From contig JBGAQU010000006.1 of assembly GCA_044220535.1 (NCBI GenBank), forward strand, positions 1 through 54,769: a stretch of 54,769 bases of DNA, given 5' to 3'. Positions within the stretch are counted from its first letter, which is position 1; each line of letters begins with the position of its first letter. The notes beneath the pieces were generated by a model. That model worked only from the letters and a program-made list of their open reading frames with translations, searched no databases and was not told the origin of the DNA. Made by a program: the position numbers and the translations under genes. Below, one piece after another: positions 18,280 through 25,512 of the stretch. This stretch comes from JBDHTS01 sp044220535 (GTDB taxonomy: Bacteria; Pseudomonadota; Alphaproteobacteria; Micavibrionales; Micavibrionaceae).

Positions 18280-19196
18280 ATGTTATGCCTCCCATGACCT
18301 GTCGCCTCGCCGCTGATGATACGCCATGCGGCGAACAGGGTGGACGCCATATCATCGCCGGAGCGGTGGAGCAGCAAGTGCCATCGATGCCGCGCGCACA
18401 GCGCCTGCAGGAAATCCATGTGGCCGCGGATGCGACGCGTATAGTCGTCGCGGATGGATTCGACGTTCAGGATGTGATGTTCGTGTTTGTTCTCAGGTTC
18501 CTCAAAAATCATGCGCCCGGTAAAAGGCAAATCGATTTCCGCCGGGTCCAGCACTTGCAGAATCAGGCCGGAATGCGCGCGCGATGCCAGCCTGTCCACG
18601 CTCTGACGGATCGCCATCTCTTCCGCCAGGAAATCGCCGATCAGGATCAGGCCGGTATTGGCCGGGATTTTTTTTGTGGCGGGGTTGGGAAGATGGTTGC
18701 CCGACGGACGCATCAGGTCTTCGCCAAATGTCTGCAGTGACGGTGTACCGCGTCCAGGCCTGTGGCCGCTATCCAAAAGTCCGGTCAGTTCGCCCTTGCG
18801 GTTCAGCATCAGGCTGAGGGCCAGTGACAACACAATGGATTCGGTGCGTTTATCAGGCAGGGATGGGGAGGAGTGATAATCCATGCCCGCATCGCTCTGG
18901 AGCCAGAACAGCACGCTTTGCGTCGTCTGCCATTCTTTCTGCCGCACGAAAATGCGGTCGCCCTTGGCCGATTGCCGCCAGTCAATATCCTGCGGACGGT
19001 CGGATGGATCGTAATCCCGAAACTGCCAGAACCTCTCCCCGCTGCCGGTCTTGCGCTGGCGATGCTCGCCTGACAGAACGGAAGACGCCGCCCGCTCCGC
19101 CGCCGCGATCAGGTCAGGCAATCCGGCAGACGCAGCCTCCGCGCGATGGCGGAGGGGAAGCCAGGATGGGCGGTTTGCGGGTTTGGGTCTTGTCAT
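18276..19196 (-). CDS. DUF58 (VWA-like) protein
   Basis: A 306-residue DUF58 protein. The diagnostic segment is GSGERFWQFRDYDPSDRPQ followed by DIDWRQSAKGDRIFVRQKEWQ, and then a VWA-like fold with LFWLQSDAGMDYHS. These proteins pair with MoxR ATPases encoded next to them. It is coupled to the DUF4159 gene through a 4-bp overlap and lies about 140 bp downstream of the moxR remnants, with a palindromic repeat (19216-19316) in the gap. The start at 19196 gives the usual short N-terminal extension. Confidence 0.9.
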   Translation of the reverse strand: MTRPKPANRPSWLPLRHRAEAASAGLPDLIAAAERAASSVLSGEHRQRKTGSGERFWQFRDYDPSDRPQDIDWRQSAKGDRIFVRQKEWQTTQSVLFWLQSDAGMDYHSSPSLPDKRTESIVLSLALSLMLNRKGELTGLLDSGHRPGRGTPSLQTFGEDLMRPSGNHLPNPATKKIPANTGLILIGDFLAEEMAIRQSVDRLASRAHSGLILQVLDPAEIDLPFTGRMIFEEPENKHEHHILNVESIRDDYTRRIRGHMDFLQALCARHRWHLLLHRSGDDMASTLFAAWRIISGEATGHGRHNI

Positions 19197-19215
19197 TCTT
19201 TCTGGTTTTTCCTGT

Positions 19216-19316
19216 CGTCATCCCGGCGAAGGCCGGGATCCACGCTTTATGAAGCACACAAATGTCAGGAATTCTTCCCGGATCAAAAGTGGATCCCGGC
19301 CTTCGCCGGGATGACG
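19216..19316. repeat. Intergenic palindromic repeat, GTCATCCCGGCGAAGG type
   Basis: 28-bp arms (19216-19243 and 19289-19316) with a 45-bp spacer. Close to the GCGAAAGC sub-family but with GAAGG and GATCCAC extensions. Confidence 0.88.
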
Positions 19317-19334
19317 GCTTCAGCGCATTTAAAT

Positions 19335-19769
19335 TTACAGCCCCTCCGCCATATCGCGGAGGACGTCGTTCAGTGTGACGCCGTCGGCGCGGGCGCGGTA
19401 GTTCAGCGCCATGCGGTGTTTCAGCACCGGCTCGGTCAGTGCCAATACGTCATCAATGGATGGTGCGCTGCGGCCTTCCAGTAAAGCCTTGGCGCGACAG
19501 CTGAGCATCAGCGCCTGCGAGGCGCGGGGGCCTGGCGACCATTCCACATAAGTTTTCACCATTTCGGCGGCGTCTTCGCCATGACGGCCGCGCCGCACCA
19601 GCGTCAGGATCGCGTCGACAACCTTGTCGCCGACCGGCATGTCGCGCACCAGTGTCTGTAGCCCAAGAAGATCGGACTGGCTGAAGACAGGCAGAAGCGT
19701 TTCATTGCGGTTGCTGGATGGTCGCCAGAACAACCTCGCGTTCCGCCTTGCGGTCGGGATAGCCGACAT
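19335..19769 (-). CDS. MoxR-family ATPase, C-terminal part (other frame)
   Basis: Encodes the lid half of a MoxR AAA+ ATPase. Homology starts near 19706 with NETLLPVFSQSDLLGLQ and runs through VRDMPVGDKVVDAIL, the PGPRASQALMLSCRAKALL sensor-2-type segment and EPVLKHRMALNYRARADG. The first about 20 codons from the ATG at 19769 are read out of frame with the upstream half and are not MoxR-like. To join the halves one base must be skipped near the TGA at 19702-19704 (CAA-TGA-AAC to CAA-GAA-ACG). Either the gene carries a frameshift mutation, the assembly has an error, or a +1 shift occurs. Confidence 0.75.
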   Translation of the reverse strand: MSAIPTARRNARLFWRPSSNRNETLLPVFSQSDLLGLQTLVRDMPVGDKVVDAILTLVRRGRHGEDAAEMVKTYVEWSPGPRASQALMLSCRAKALLEGRSAPSIDDVLALTEPVLKHRMALNYRARADGVTLNDVLRDMAEGL

Positions 19770-20331
19770 CGATCTGCATCAGGAAACGGTCAAGCTGCGC
19801 CTCGGGCAGGGGATAGGTGCCTTCCTGCTCAATAGGGTTCTGCGTTGCCAGCACATGAAAGGGGCGGGGTAATTCATGCGGTTTGCCCGCGACGCTGACC
19901 ACATGCTCCTGCATCGCCTGCAGCAGCGCGGATTGCGTGCGGGGCGAGGCGCGGTTGATTTCGTCCGCCATCAGGAACTGGGTAAAGACCGGGCCGCGGA
20001 TAAAGCGGAAGGACCGCTTGCCGTCCGCGCCTTCCTCCAGCACCTCGGAGCCGATAATATCGGCGGGCATCAGATCGGGCGTGCACTGAATACGGTTGGA
20101 TGTCAGGCCCATCACATGCGCGATGGTATCGACGATCATGGTCTTGGCAAGGCCCGGCACGCCGATCAGGAGCGCATGCCCGCCGCTCATCAACGTGATC
20201 AGCACGCGGTCGATGACGACGTCCTGGCCGAAGATGCGTTTCCCGACCTCCCGCTTCGCGCGTGACAGCTTGTCCGCCGAATCCTTCAATTGCTTGTCGA
20301 TATCGCCTGATGGCGGCAGAGATGCGCTCAT
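19702..20331 (-). CDS. MoxR-family ATPase, N-terminal part (frameshifted gene)
   Basis: Encodes the AAA+ core of MoxR: FGQDVVIDRVL, Walker A-like GVPGLAKT, Walker B FLMADEINR, the QSALLQAMQE segment, ATQNPIEQEGTYPLPEAQLDRFL and VGYPDRKAERE. It then ends abruptly at a TGA (19702-19704) where homologues continue into the lid domain found in the next frame (19335-19706). The start is ATG at 20331 (MSASLPPSGD), with AAAAGGA about 10 bases upstream; a GTG at 20373 is in frame. MoxR heads the Bat-type cluster at 13173-19196, so a null allele would leave the downstream membrane proteins without their ATPase. Confidence 0.85.
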   Translation of the reverse strand: MSASLPPSGDIDKQLKDSADKLSRAKREVGKRIFGQDVVIDRVLITLMSGGHALLIGVPGLAKTMIVDTIAHVMGLTSNRIQCTPDLMPADIIGSEVLEEGADGKRSFRFIRGPVFTQFLMADEINRASPRTQSALLQAMQEHVVSVAGKPHELPRPFHVLATQNPIEQEGTYPLPEAQLDRFLMQIDVGYPDRKAEREVVLATIQQPQ

Positions 20332-20543
20332 TTCCGCTTGATCCTTTTGACTTGAAGAAAACCCCGATACCACTTTGTAAGATATTTCAGTTTCGTACTT
20401 TTAACAGGGCAAAAAAATGGCTTTTGGGTGGGCAGTGCCGAACAATACACAGGAATAAAAAATCACTTTAACGAGGCAGAATGCTCTTATGTTTTTTCTT
20501 TTATCAATATTTGATAGGCTCGGGGTCGAGATAAGGGACATTG

Positions 20544-21803
20544 ATGAGTTCAAAGAAAAACAATCTGACCGAAGCGGCCGAAACCCTGGCCTGCCAGGGG
20601 TGGATGGACACGCCCGGGGTACGGGCGGTGATGCGCGCTCTGAACCCATCGGAAGGCGTGCCTCAGGCGTTGTTCGTGGGCGGATGCGTGCGCGACGCAT
20701 ATCTGGGGCGTCCTTTTACGGATATTGATATTGCCTGTGTCCATTTGCCGAAAGATACGATCGCTTTGCTTGAAGCCGCAGGCATTAAAGCGATTCCAAC
20801 CGGTGTTGAATACGGCACGATTACCGCAGTGGCGGCAGGCCAGCCCATACAGGTGACGACGCTGCGCAGGGATGTGGAGACGGATGGCCGCCGCGCGGTG
20901 GTGGCGTTCAGCCATAACTGGACGGAAGACGCATCGCGCCGGGATTTTACAATAAACACGCTTTTGGCCAATGAAAAAGGTCAGGTTTTCGATCCCTTGG
21001 GACAGGGCTTGGACGACCTGAAAAAGGGCCTGGTACGGTTCGTAGGGGAGGCAGCCACGCGCATCGCGGAAGATTACCTTCGTATCCTTCGGTTCTTCCG
21101 GTTTCATGCAAAATACGGCCAGGGAGAAATGGATGCGGGGGCGCTCTCCGCCTGCAAGGCAAATGCAGCGCATATCGCGAAGCTGTCGCGTGAGCGGATT
21201 ACCTATGAATTCATGCGTATCCTGGCGATGGATAATACTGTGGATATTTTAGAAATTATGTTTTCAAATAATGTGTTGCCAGAAATTTCTCATAAAAAAT
21301 ATAAAAAAGAAAAATTGAGAGGCTTAATTGCTTTGCAACAGGGATTCGCGATCGATTTGCCTTCACGGCTATGTGTTTTATCCGGCTTTGATATCCGTCA
21401 TCTGTCTGTTCTTGAAACCCGGATTTTACTGACGAGCCATGAAAAATCTGCTTTCAAGAATGCGCTTGAAGGTCTTGATCTTGTTAAAAAACATTCGGAA
21501 CATGCGGTCCGCAGACTGGTTTACAGCTACGGTAATTCCGGCGCATTGCGGATATTGCAGTTGAAGATCGTGCGCGATGATTTTGAAATAACAAAAGATA
21601 ATCTTGATCTCGCGTCAACATGGCATGCGCCTGCCTTTCCATTGTCCGGTGCTGACCTTAAGAAAAAAGGGATGGGGGAAGGCCCTGCCATGGGCAAAAT
21701 CCTGAAAGCCACCGAGGACTGGTGGATCGATCAGGATTTCATGCCCGACAAAAAAGCCTGCTTGGAGCAGGCTTCGGTATTGGCAGAAAAATACTTACTT
21801 TAA
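20544..21803 (+). CDS. cca: CCA tRNA nucleotidyltransferase
   Basis: Adds or repairs the 3'-terminal CCA of tRNA; class II nucleotidyltransferase family shared with poly(A) polymerase. Motifs: FVGGCVRDAYLG (GGxVRD), metal-binding DxD in FTDIDIAC, RRDFTINTL, and the neck motif RIAEDYLRILRFFRF. The 419-residue length fits alphaproteobacterial CCA enzymes. AAGGG lies 6 bases before the ATG at 20544. The C-terminal third is more AT-rich and less conserved-looking. The last 50 bases of coding sequence contain a hairpin that works as a terminator on the opposite strand (21750-21773). Confidence 0.93.
   Translation: MSSKKNNLTEAAETLACQGWMDTPGVRAVMRALNPSEGVPQALFVGGCVRDAYLGRPFTDIDIACVHLPKDTIALLEAAGIKAIPTGVEYGTITAVAAGQPIQVTTLRRDVETDGRRAVVAFSHNWTEDASRRDFTINTLLANEKGQVFDPLGQGLDDLKKGLVRFVGEAATRIAEDYLRILRFFRFHAKYGQGEMDAGALSACKANAAHIAKLSRERITYEFMRILAMDNTVDILEIMFSNNVLPEISHKKYKKEKLRGLIALQQGFAIDLPSRLCVLSGFDIRHLSVLETRILLTSHEKSAFKNALEGLDLVKKHSEHAVRRLVYSYGNSGALRILQLKIVRDDFEITKDNLDLASTWHAPAFPLSGADLKKKGMGEGPAMGKILKATEDWWIDQDFMPDKKACLEQASVLAEKYLL
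21750..21773 (-). terminator. Rho-independent terminator on the minus strand, inside cca
   Basis: Read on the minus strand: AGCCTGCT-CCA-AGCAGGCT followed directly by a run of T (21754-21750). It lies 22 bases beyond the stop of the small minus-strand gene at 21795-22040, within the cca coding end. It supports transcription of that gene. Confidence 0.65.
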
Positions 21804-22040
21804 ATTTAGGGCCGGGGGGTTTTTCCGCCGTTCATAATTTGCGGCATGCTCTTCATCATAAAGGATTGAGGAGTCTTTGGGATCGGCGCTTATTGGAGAA
21901 AATGCCATAGGATATGGTTGTTGAGCAGGTTGGGGACCGGGGTGCTGTGCAGCCTTTTCCATTTCCCTTTTCAGAAGCAGGGCGCGAAGCGCAACAACCC
22001 TGTTTCCAGCCTCATCTTCATCATACATAGTACACACCAT
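21795..22040 (-). CDS. Small hydrophilic hypothetical protein
   Basis: Unrecognised 81-residue, soluble, charged protein (YDEDEAGNRVVALRALLLKRE helix, then a Pro/Gln-rich middle and an acidic/aromatic ILYDEEHAANYERR end). It is convergent with cca, overlapping its last 9 bases, and followed by a good minus-strand terminator (21750-21773), which is the main reason to accept it. The ATG at 22040 has no obvious ribosome site; a second ATG lies at 22028. Function unknown. Confidence 0.5.
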   Translation of the reverse strand: MVCTMYDEDEAGNRVVALRALLLKREMEKAAQHPGPQPAQQPYPMAFSPISADPKDSSILYDEEHAANYERRKNPPALNLK

Positions 22041-22189
22041 TGTTGTTTTTCACATAGGTGCTTTGTATCAAATCCGGATATAAAAATGCACGGAATATAT
22101 TTGCTTAGTTATTGATTATACATGGAAATTTTTCTTGATTTTTGCGGTGTAATATTGGTATATTGAACGCTTCACCTAAAACGGTTCTT

Positions 22190-23065
22190 CTAAGGCCATT
22201 TTGCCTCAGGCGGCAGCGACATCAGGATCGCTTCGATGTTTCCGCCCGTCTTCAAACCGAACTGCGTCCCGCGATCATAGAGCAGGTTGAACTCGGCATA
22301 ATGGCCGCGCATCACCAGCTGGTGTTCACGCTGGGCCTTTGTCCAGGATTTATGCATATGACGGCGCACCAGCGCCGGGTATATGGCGAGGAACGTCTCA
22401 CCGATATCGCGCGTGAAGGCGAAGTCATTGCCTTTATCGCCGCTGTCCAGATAATCGAAGAAAATCCCGCCCACGCCGCGCGCCTTGTTGCGGTGGGGAA
22501 TGAAGAAGTAATCGTCGCAGGCTTCCTTGAAGCGCGGATAGTAATTCAGGTCGTGCAGGTCGCAGCAGGCCTTCAGCGCCATGTGGAAATCGGATGTGTC
22601 CTGATCGTCCGGGATCATGGGGTTCAAATCCGTGCCGCCGCCGAACCAGCTTTTGGTGGTGACGATCATCCGCGTGTTCATATGGATGGCGGGCACCAGC
22701 GGCGAATGCATATGCGCGACGAGGGACACGCCGCTGGCCCAGAACGCGCCGTCATTCTCGGCGGAACCTGGGATCTGTTTACGGAATTCTTCGGAGAAAT
22801 GACCGTGTACGGTGGAGATGTTGACGCCGACCTTTTCAAAGACACGGCCCTTCATCATCGACATCTGACCGCCGCCGCCGCCGGGGCGGTCCCAGTTTTT
22901 GCGTTCAAACCGCCCGGCGGGGGCTGGGGAGTCCAGCTCATCCTCAATCGCCTCAAACGAAGCGCAGATCCGGTCGCGCAATGTGGCAAACCATTGCGAT
23001 GCATCTTCCTGCAACGCCTCGATGGACTGGGCGGGTTGTTTTTTATATGAGGGCTGTGCGGTCAT
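22190..23065 (-). CDS. hemF: Oxygen-dependent coproporphyrinogen III oxidase
   Basis: HemF converts coproporphyrinogen III to protoporphyrinogen IX with O2 in haem synthesis. The 291-residue product shows the family hallmarks: FERKNWDRPGGGGGQMS, VGVNISTVHG, SLVAHMHSPLVPAIHMNTRM, WFGGGTDLNP, the YFFIPHRNKARGVGGIFFDYL segment and EFNLLYDRGTQFGL. It signals aerobic haem supply, consistent with the bc1 operon nearby. A perfect 33-bp inverted repeat (23106-23190) sits 40 bases upstream of its start and separates it from trmL on the same strand. Confidence 0.97.
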   Translation of the reverse strand: MTAQPSYKKQPAQSIEALQEDASQWFATLRDRICASFEAIEDELDSPAPAGRFERKNWDRPGGGGGQMSMMKGRVFEKVGVNISTVHGHFSEEFRKQIPGSAENDGAFWASGVSLVAHMHSPLVPAIHMNTRMIVTTKSWFGGGTDLNPMIPDDQDTSDFHMALKACCDLHDLNYYPRFKEACDDYFFIPHRNKARGVGGIFFDYLDSGDKGNDFAFTRDIGETFLAIYPALVRRHMHKSWTKAQREHQLVMRGHYAEFNLLYDRGTQFGLKTGGNIEAILMSLPPEAKWP

Positions 23066-23105
23066 GGAAGGGTTTTACCGCGAAGGCGCAAAGAAGCGAA
23101 GAAGT

Positions 23106-23190
23106 TTTTAACTACAGAGCTAAACAGAGCACGCAGAGGTTAAGCCTAAAAAATTGTCTCTGCGTGCTCTGTTTAGCTCTGTAGTTAAAA
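23106..23190. repeat. Empty CAGAG-type inverted repeat upstream of hemF
   Basis: Perfect 33-bp arms (23106-23138 and 23158-23190) around a 19-bp centre. The arm contains ACAGAGCACGCAGAGGTTAAG-like sequence related to the terminal repeats that bound the GxxExxY gene at 53638-54109. The left flank (23075-23104) has CGAAG/GCAAAG repeats of similar style. Confidence 0.85.
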
Positions 23191-23209
23191 TATGCCTGCG
23201 GCACTTCTT

Positions 23210-23668
23210 TTAATAAGAGGCGGGCATAATATTTTGCCGCAAGGCTTCTCCCAGGATCATGGCCGAGGCGTTGATGACGTTCAGGGAGCGCAGGCCGGGC
23301 TGCATGGGGATGAAGATCCGCGCATCAGCCGCGTTATGGACATTTTCTGGCGCCCCGGCGCTTTCGCGGCCCGCCAGCAGGATATCACCGGGCTGGAAGG
23401 TGAAATCCGTGTAGGGCAGGGCGGCCTTTGTGGTCATCAGGATCAGGCGGCTTTGTTGGGTTTCGCGGAATTTATCCCAGGAGCTGTGGCGGGTCAGGTG
23501 CGCGGCTTCATAATAATCCATCGCGCTTTGCCGGATTTTGCGTTCATCCCATGGAAAGCCGCAGGGTTCGATGATATCGAGCGGGCAGCCCATACAGGCA
23601 CAAAGTCGCATCGCCGCGCCGACATTTTGCGGGATATCGGGCTGGTAGAGGGCGAGGGTGATGGTCAT
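23210..23668 (-). CDS. trmL: tRNA (cytidine/uridine-34-2'-O)-methyltransferase TrmL
   Basis: A SPOUT-class enzyme that 2'-O-methylates the wobble base of certain leucine tRNAs. The 152-residue product shows LYQPDIPQNVGAAMRLCACMG at the N-terminus and the trefoil-knot SAM site LAGRESAGAPENVHNAAD, IPMQPGLRSLNVINASAMILGEALRQ at the C-terminus. Length matches the family. It lies 9 bases downstream of the first YqgE gene on the same strand, so the two are probably co-transcribed. Confidence 0.95.
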   Translation of the reverse strand: MTITLALYQPDIPQNVGAAMRLCACMGCPLDIIEPCGFPWDERKIRQSAMDYYEAAHLTRHSSWDKFRETQQSRLILMTTKAALPYTDFTFQPGDILLAGRESAGAPENVHNAADARIFIPMQPGLRSLNVINASAMILGEALRQNIMPASY

Positions 23669-23677
23669 GGAGCCAGT

Positions 23678-24190
23678 TTAAGGCGCAGGGTTCAGGCCCG
23701 CAAGCTGCGCGCAGATATCATATAACCGATCGCCGGGCGTATCGAACACCAGTTCTTCTGTCGCGTCTATGGCGCGCCACATGCCATAGCCCATCTCCGA
23801 TTGTATCTGGCCTGGACCCCAGCCTGCTACTCCAACAAAAAATTTAAAAACTTCAAACTTATGCGCGCTGAATTCCTTGATCGTCGGACGTAGGCAGAAT
23901 GAGCCGGCATATTCAGCAAATTCCGCATTCGGTATGCGATTGCCTTCAATAACTTGACCATCTTCCTTCTTATAAACAATCGCTACTTCCCCCATTGGGC
24001 CGCCACTATATAGTCTTCTTTGATCATTCGGATGGGCGAGATCAACACCGATAGCCTCATCCTGATCATCTTTCAGAACCAATATGACCGCGCGATGAAA
24101 TACATCGTTTAGAGTGCCGGTTTTTGGCATAAGCGAAACAAGCAGCTTGCCCGCAAAAGAATTGAACTTATTTGAAATGTCTTGTGACAT
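23678..24190 (-). CDS. YqgE/AlgH family protein, copy 1
   Basis: A 170-residue member of the YqgE/AlgH (UPF0301) family, whose function is not firmly known. Family features: GKLLVSLMP at the N-terminus, a VILVLKD strand, the YSGGPMG loop and FVGVAGWGPGQIQSEMGYGMW. Normally such proteins carry GLVLNRP after the second strand; here it reads GVDLAHPND, shared with the second copy. It forms a tandem with copy 2 (24264-24752), 73 bp apart, and precedes trmL. Confidence 0.85.
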   Translation of the reverse strand: MSQDISNKFNSFAGKLLVSLMPKTGTLNDVFHRAVILVLKDDQDEAIGVDLAHPNDQRRLYSGGPMGEVAIVYKKEDGQVIEGNRIPNAEFAEYAGSFCLRPTIKEFSAHKFEVFKFFVGVAGWGPGQIQSEMGYGMWRAIDATEELVFDTPGDRLYDICAQLAGLNPAP

Positions 24191-24263
24191 TGAATATCTC
24201 CTCTAACTTCGAAAGTGCAACATTATGTATTCATAAAGAGTTTCGCAAGGATTTTTTATGAAA

Positions 24264-24752
24264 TTAAATAAGGGTCATACATCTTTCATACAATTGATCA
24301 CTTGGTGTATGCCAGACAAGATTTTCATCTGCATCAATAACATGCCAGCATCCCAAGGCGATTTCATTCTGAATGCCGCCCGGTTTCCATTGGGCCGAAC
24401 CGCAAAATACCTTTTGATGGATTGGCGGCGGTTCCTTGTTCAGTTCTTCCATGGTCGGCCTTGGCCCGAATGTGGCCATATATCCCAGGGAGGGCAGATT
24501 CGGGATACGGTCCATCCATGAGGGCATGTTATCGGGATTTCGAAAAATTATGGCGCTATGATCACCCGCGCCGCCCCTGAAAGCATAGTGGTTCAAGGGG
24601 TGTGCCAGATCGACTCCGGAGGCGCCTTGAGGATTATCCCGCAAAACCAAAACCACGGACCGGTGAAAAAAATCGGACAGCGTGCCCGATAAAGGCATCA
24701 GGGAAACCAGCAATTTGCCGGCATGGCTGTTAAAAGTATTTTTTACGGTCAT
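24264..24752 (-). CDS. YqgE/AlgH family protein, copy 2 (divergent)
   Basis: A 162-residue paralogue of the gene at 23678-24190. Shared segments: NSHAGKLLVSLMP, SGTLSDFFHRSVVLVLRD, GVDLAHP and a C-terminal WKPGGIQNEIALGCWHVIDADENLVWHTPSDQLYE matching copy 1 (IDATEELVFDTPGDRLYD). The canonical GGPxG loop is changed to GGAGDHSA and the GWGPGQ motif to QWKPGG, so it is the more derived copy. It is divergent from petA; 24753-24937 should hold promoters for both directions. Confidence 0.75.
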   Translation of the reverse strand: MTVKNTFNSHAGKLLVSLMPLSGTLSDFFHRSVVLVLRDNPQGASGVDLAHPLNHYAFRGGAGDHSAIIFRNPDNMPSWMDRIPNLPSLGYMATFGPRPTMEELNKEPPPIHQKVFCGSAQWKPGGIQNEIALGCWHVIDADENLVWHTPSDQLYERCMTLI

Positions 24753-24937
24753 GTCAAGTCTTTGATTATGTATTTTATTGTCTTTTAGCAGAGTTTTTAT
24801 GAGCGGGCAAAGTCCGCGTGATCCGTCAATTTAAATATTTTTGTGCGCGATGGCCGTTCCCGCTGCAACAGGGCTTGCATCCGCCGTTAATTAGGGGTAA
24901 ATCGCTGTATCTGTTATCGTCTTTCACGAAGCGCATC

Positions 24938-25486
24938 ATGAGTACCGAAATCATTAAAGACCATCATGAAGAAGGCGGCACGCGCCGCGATTTCCTGTAT
25001 CTGACCGCCGGAGCCTTCGGCGCGGTCGGGGCGGGCATCACGGCCTGGCCGTTCATCGATTCGATGAACCCGGCGGCCGATACGCTGGCCCTGTCCACGG
25101 TCGAGGTTGACCTGACGCCAATTCAGGCCGGTCAGGCGATCACCGTCACCTGGCGCGGCAAGCCGGTGTTCATCCGCCACCGCACGGCGGAGGAAATCGA
25201 CGCCGCGGGCAAGGTGGATGTGACCACGCTGCGTGATCCTGAAACGGACAAAGACCGGGTCAAGAAGGCCGAATGGCTGGTCATGATCGGCATCTGCACC
25301 CATCTGGGCTGCATCCCGCTGGGCCAGAAATCGACCGACACCAAAGGCGAATTCGGCGGCTGGTTCTGCCCGTGCCATGGCTCGCAATACGATACATCAG
25401 GCCGGATCCGTAAAGGGCCCGCGCCGAAAAACCTGGCCGTTCCGGCCTATGAATTCCTGTCCGATACGCATATCCGTATCGGCTAG
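24938..25486 (+). CDS. petA: Ubiquinol-cytochrome c reductase iron-sulfur (Rieske) subunit
   Basis: The Rieske subunit of the bc1 complex accepts electrons from ubiquinol and passes them to cytochrome c1. The 182-residue product from the ATG at 24938 has an N-terminal TRRDF twin-arginine-type segment and a hydrophobic anchor (LTAGAFGAVGAGITAW), then the 2Fe-2S ligands in CTHLGC and CPCHGSQYD with the proline loop KGPAPKNL. An upstream in-frame ATG at 24818 gives a non-homologous leader and was rejected. First gene of petABC; cytochrome b starts 26 bp downstream. Confidence 0.97.
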   Translation: MSTEIIKDHHEEGGTRRDFLYLTAGAFGAVGAGITAWPFIDSMNPAADTLALSTVEVDLTPIQAGQAITVTWRGKPVFIRHRTAEEIDAAGKVDVTTLRDPETDKDRVKKAEWLVMIGICTHLGCIPLGQKSTDTKGEFGGWFCPCHGSQYDTSGRIRKGPAPKNLAVPAYEFLSDTHIRIG

Positions 25487-25512
25487 TTCTGATTTTAAGG
25501 GAGTAGTTTCAC

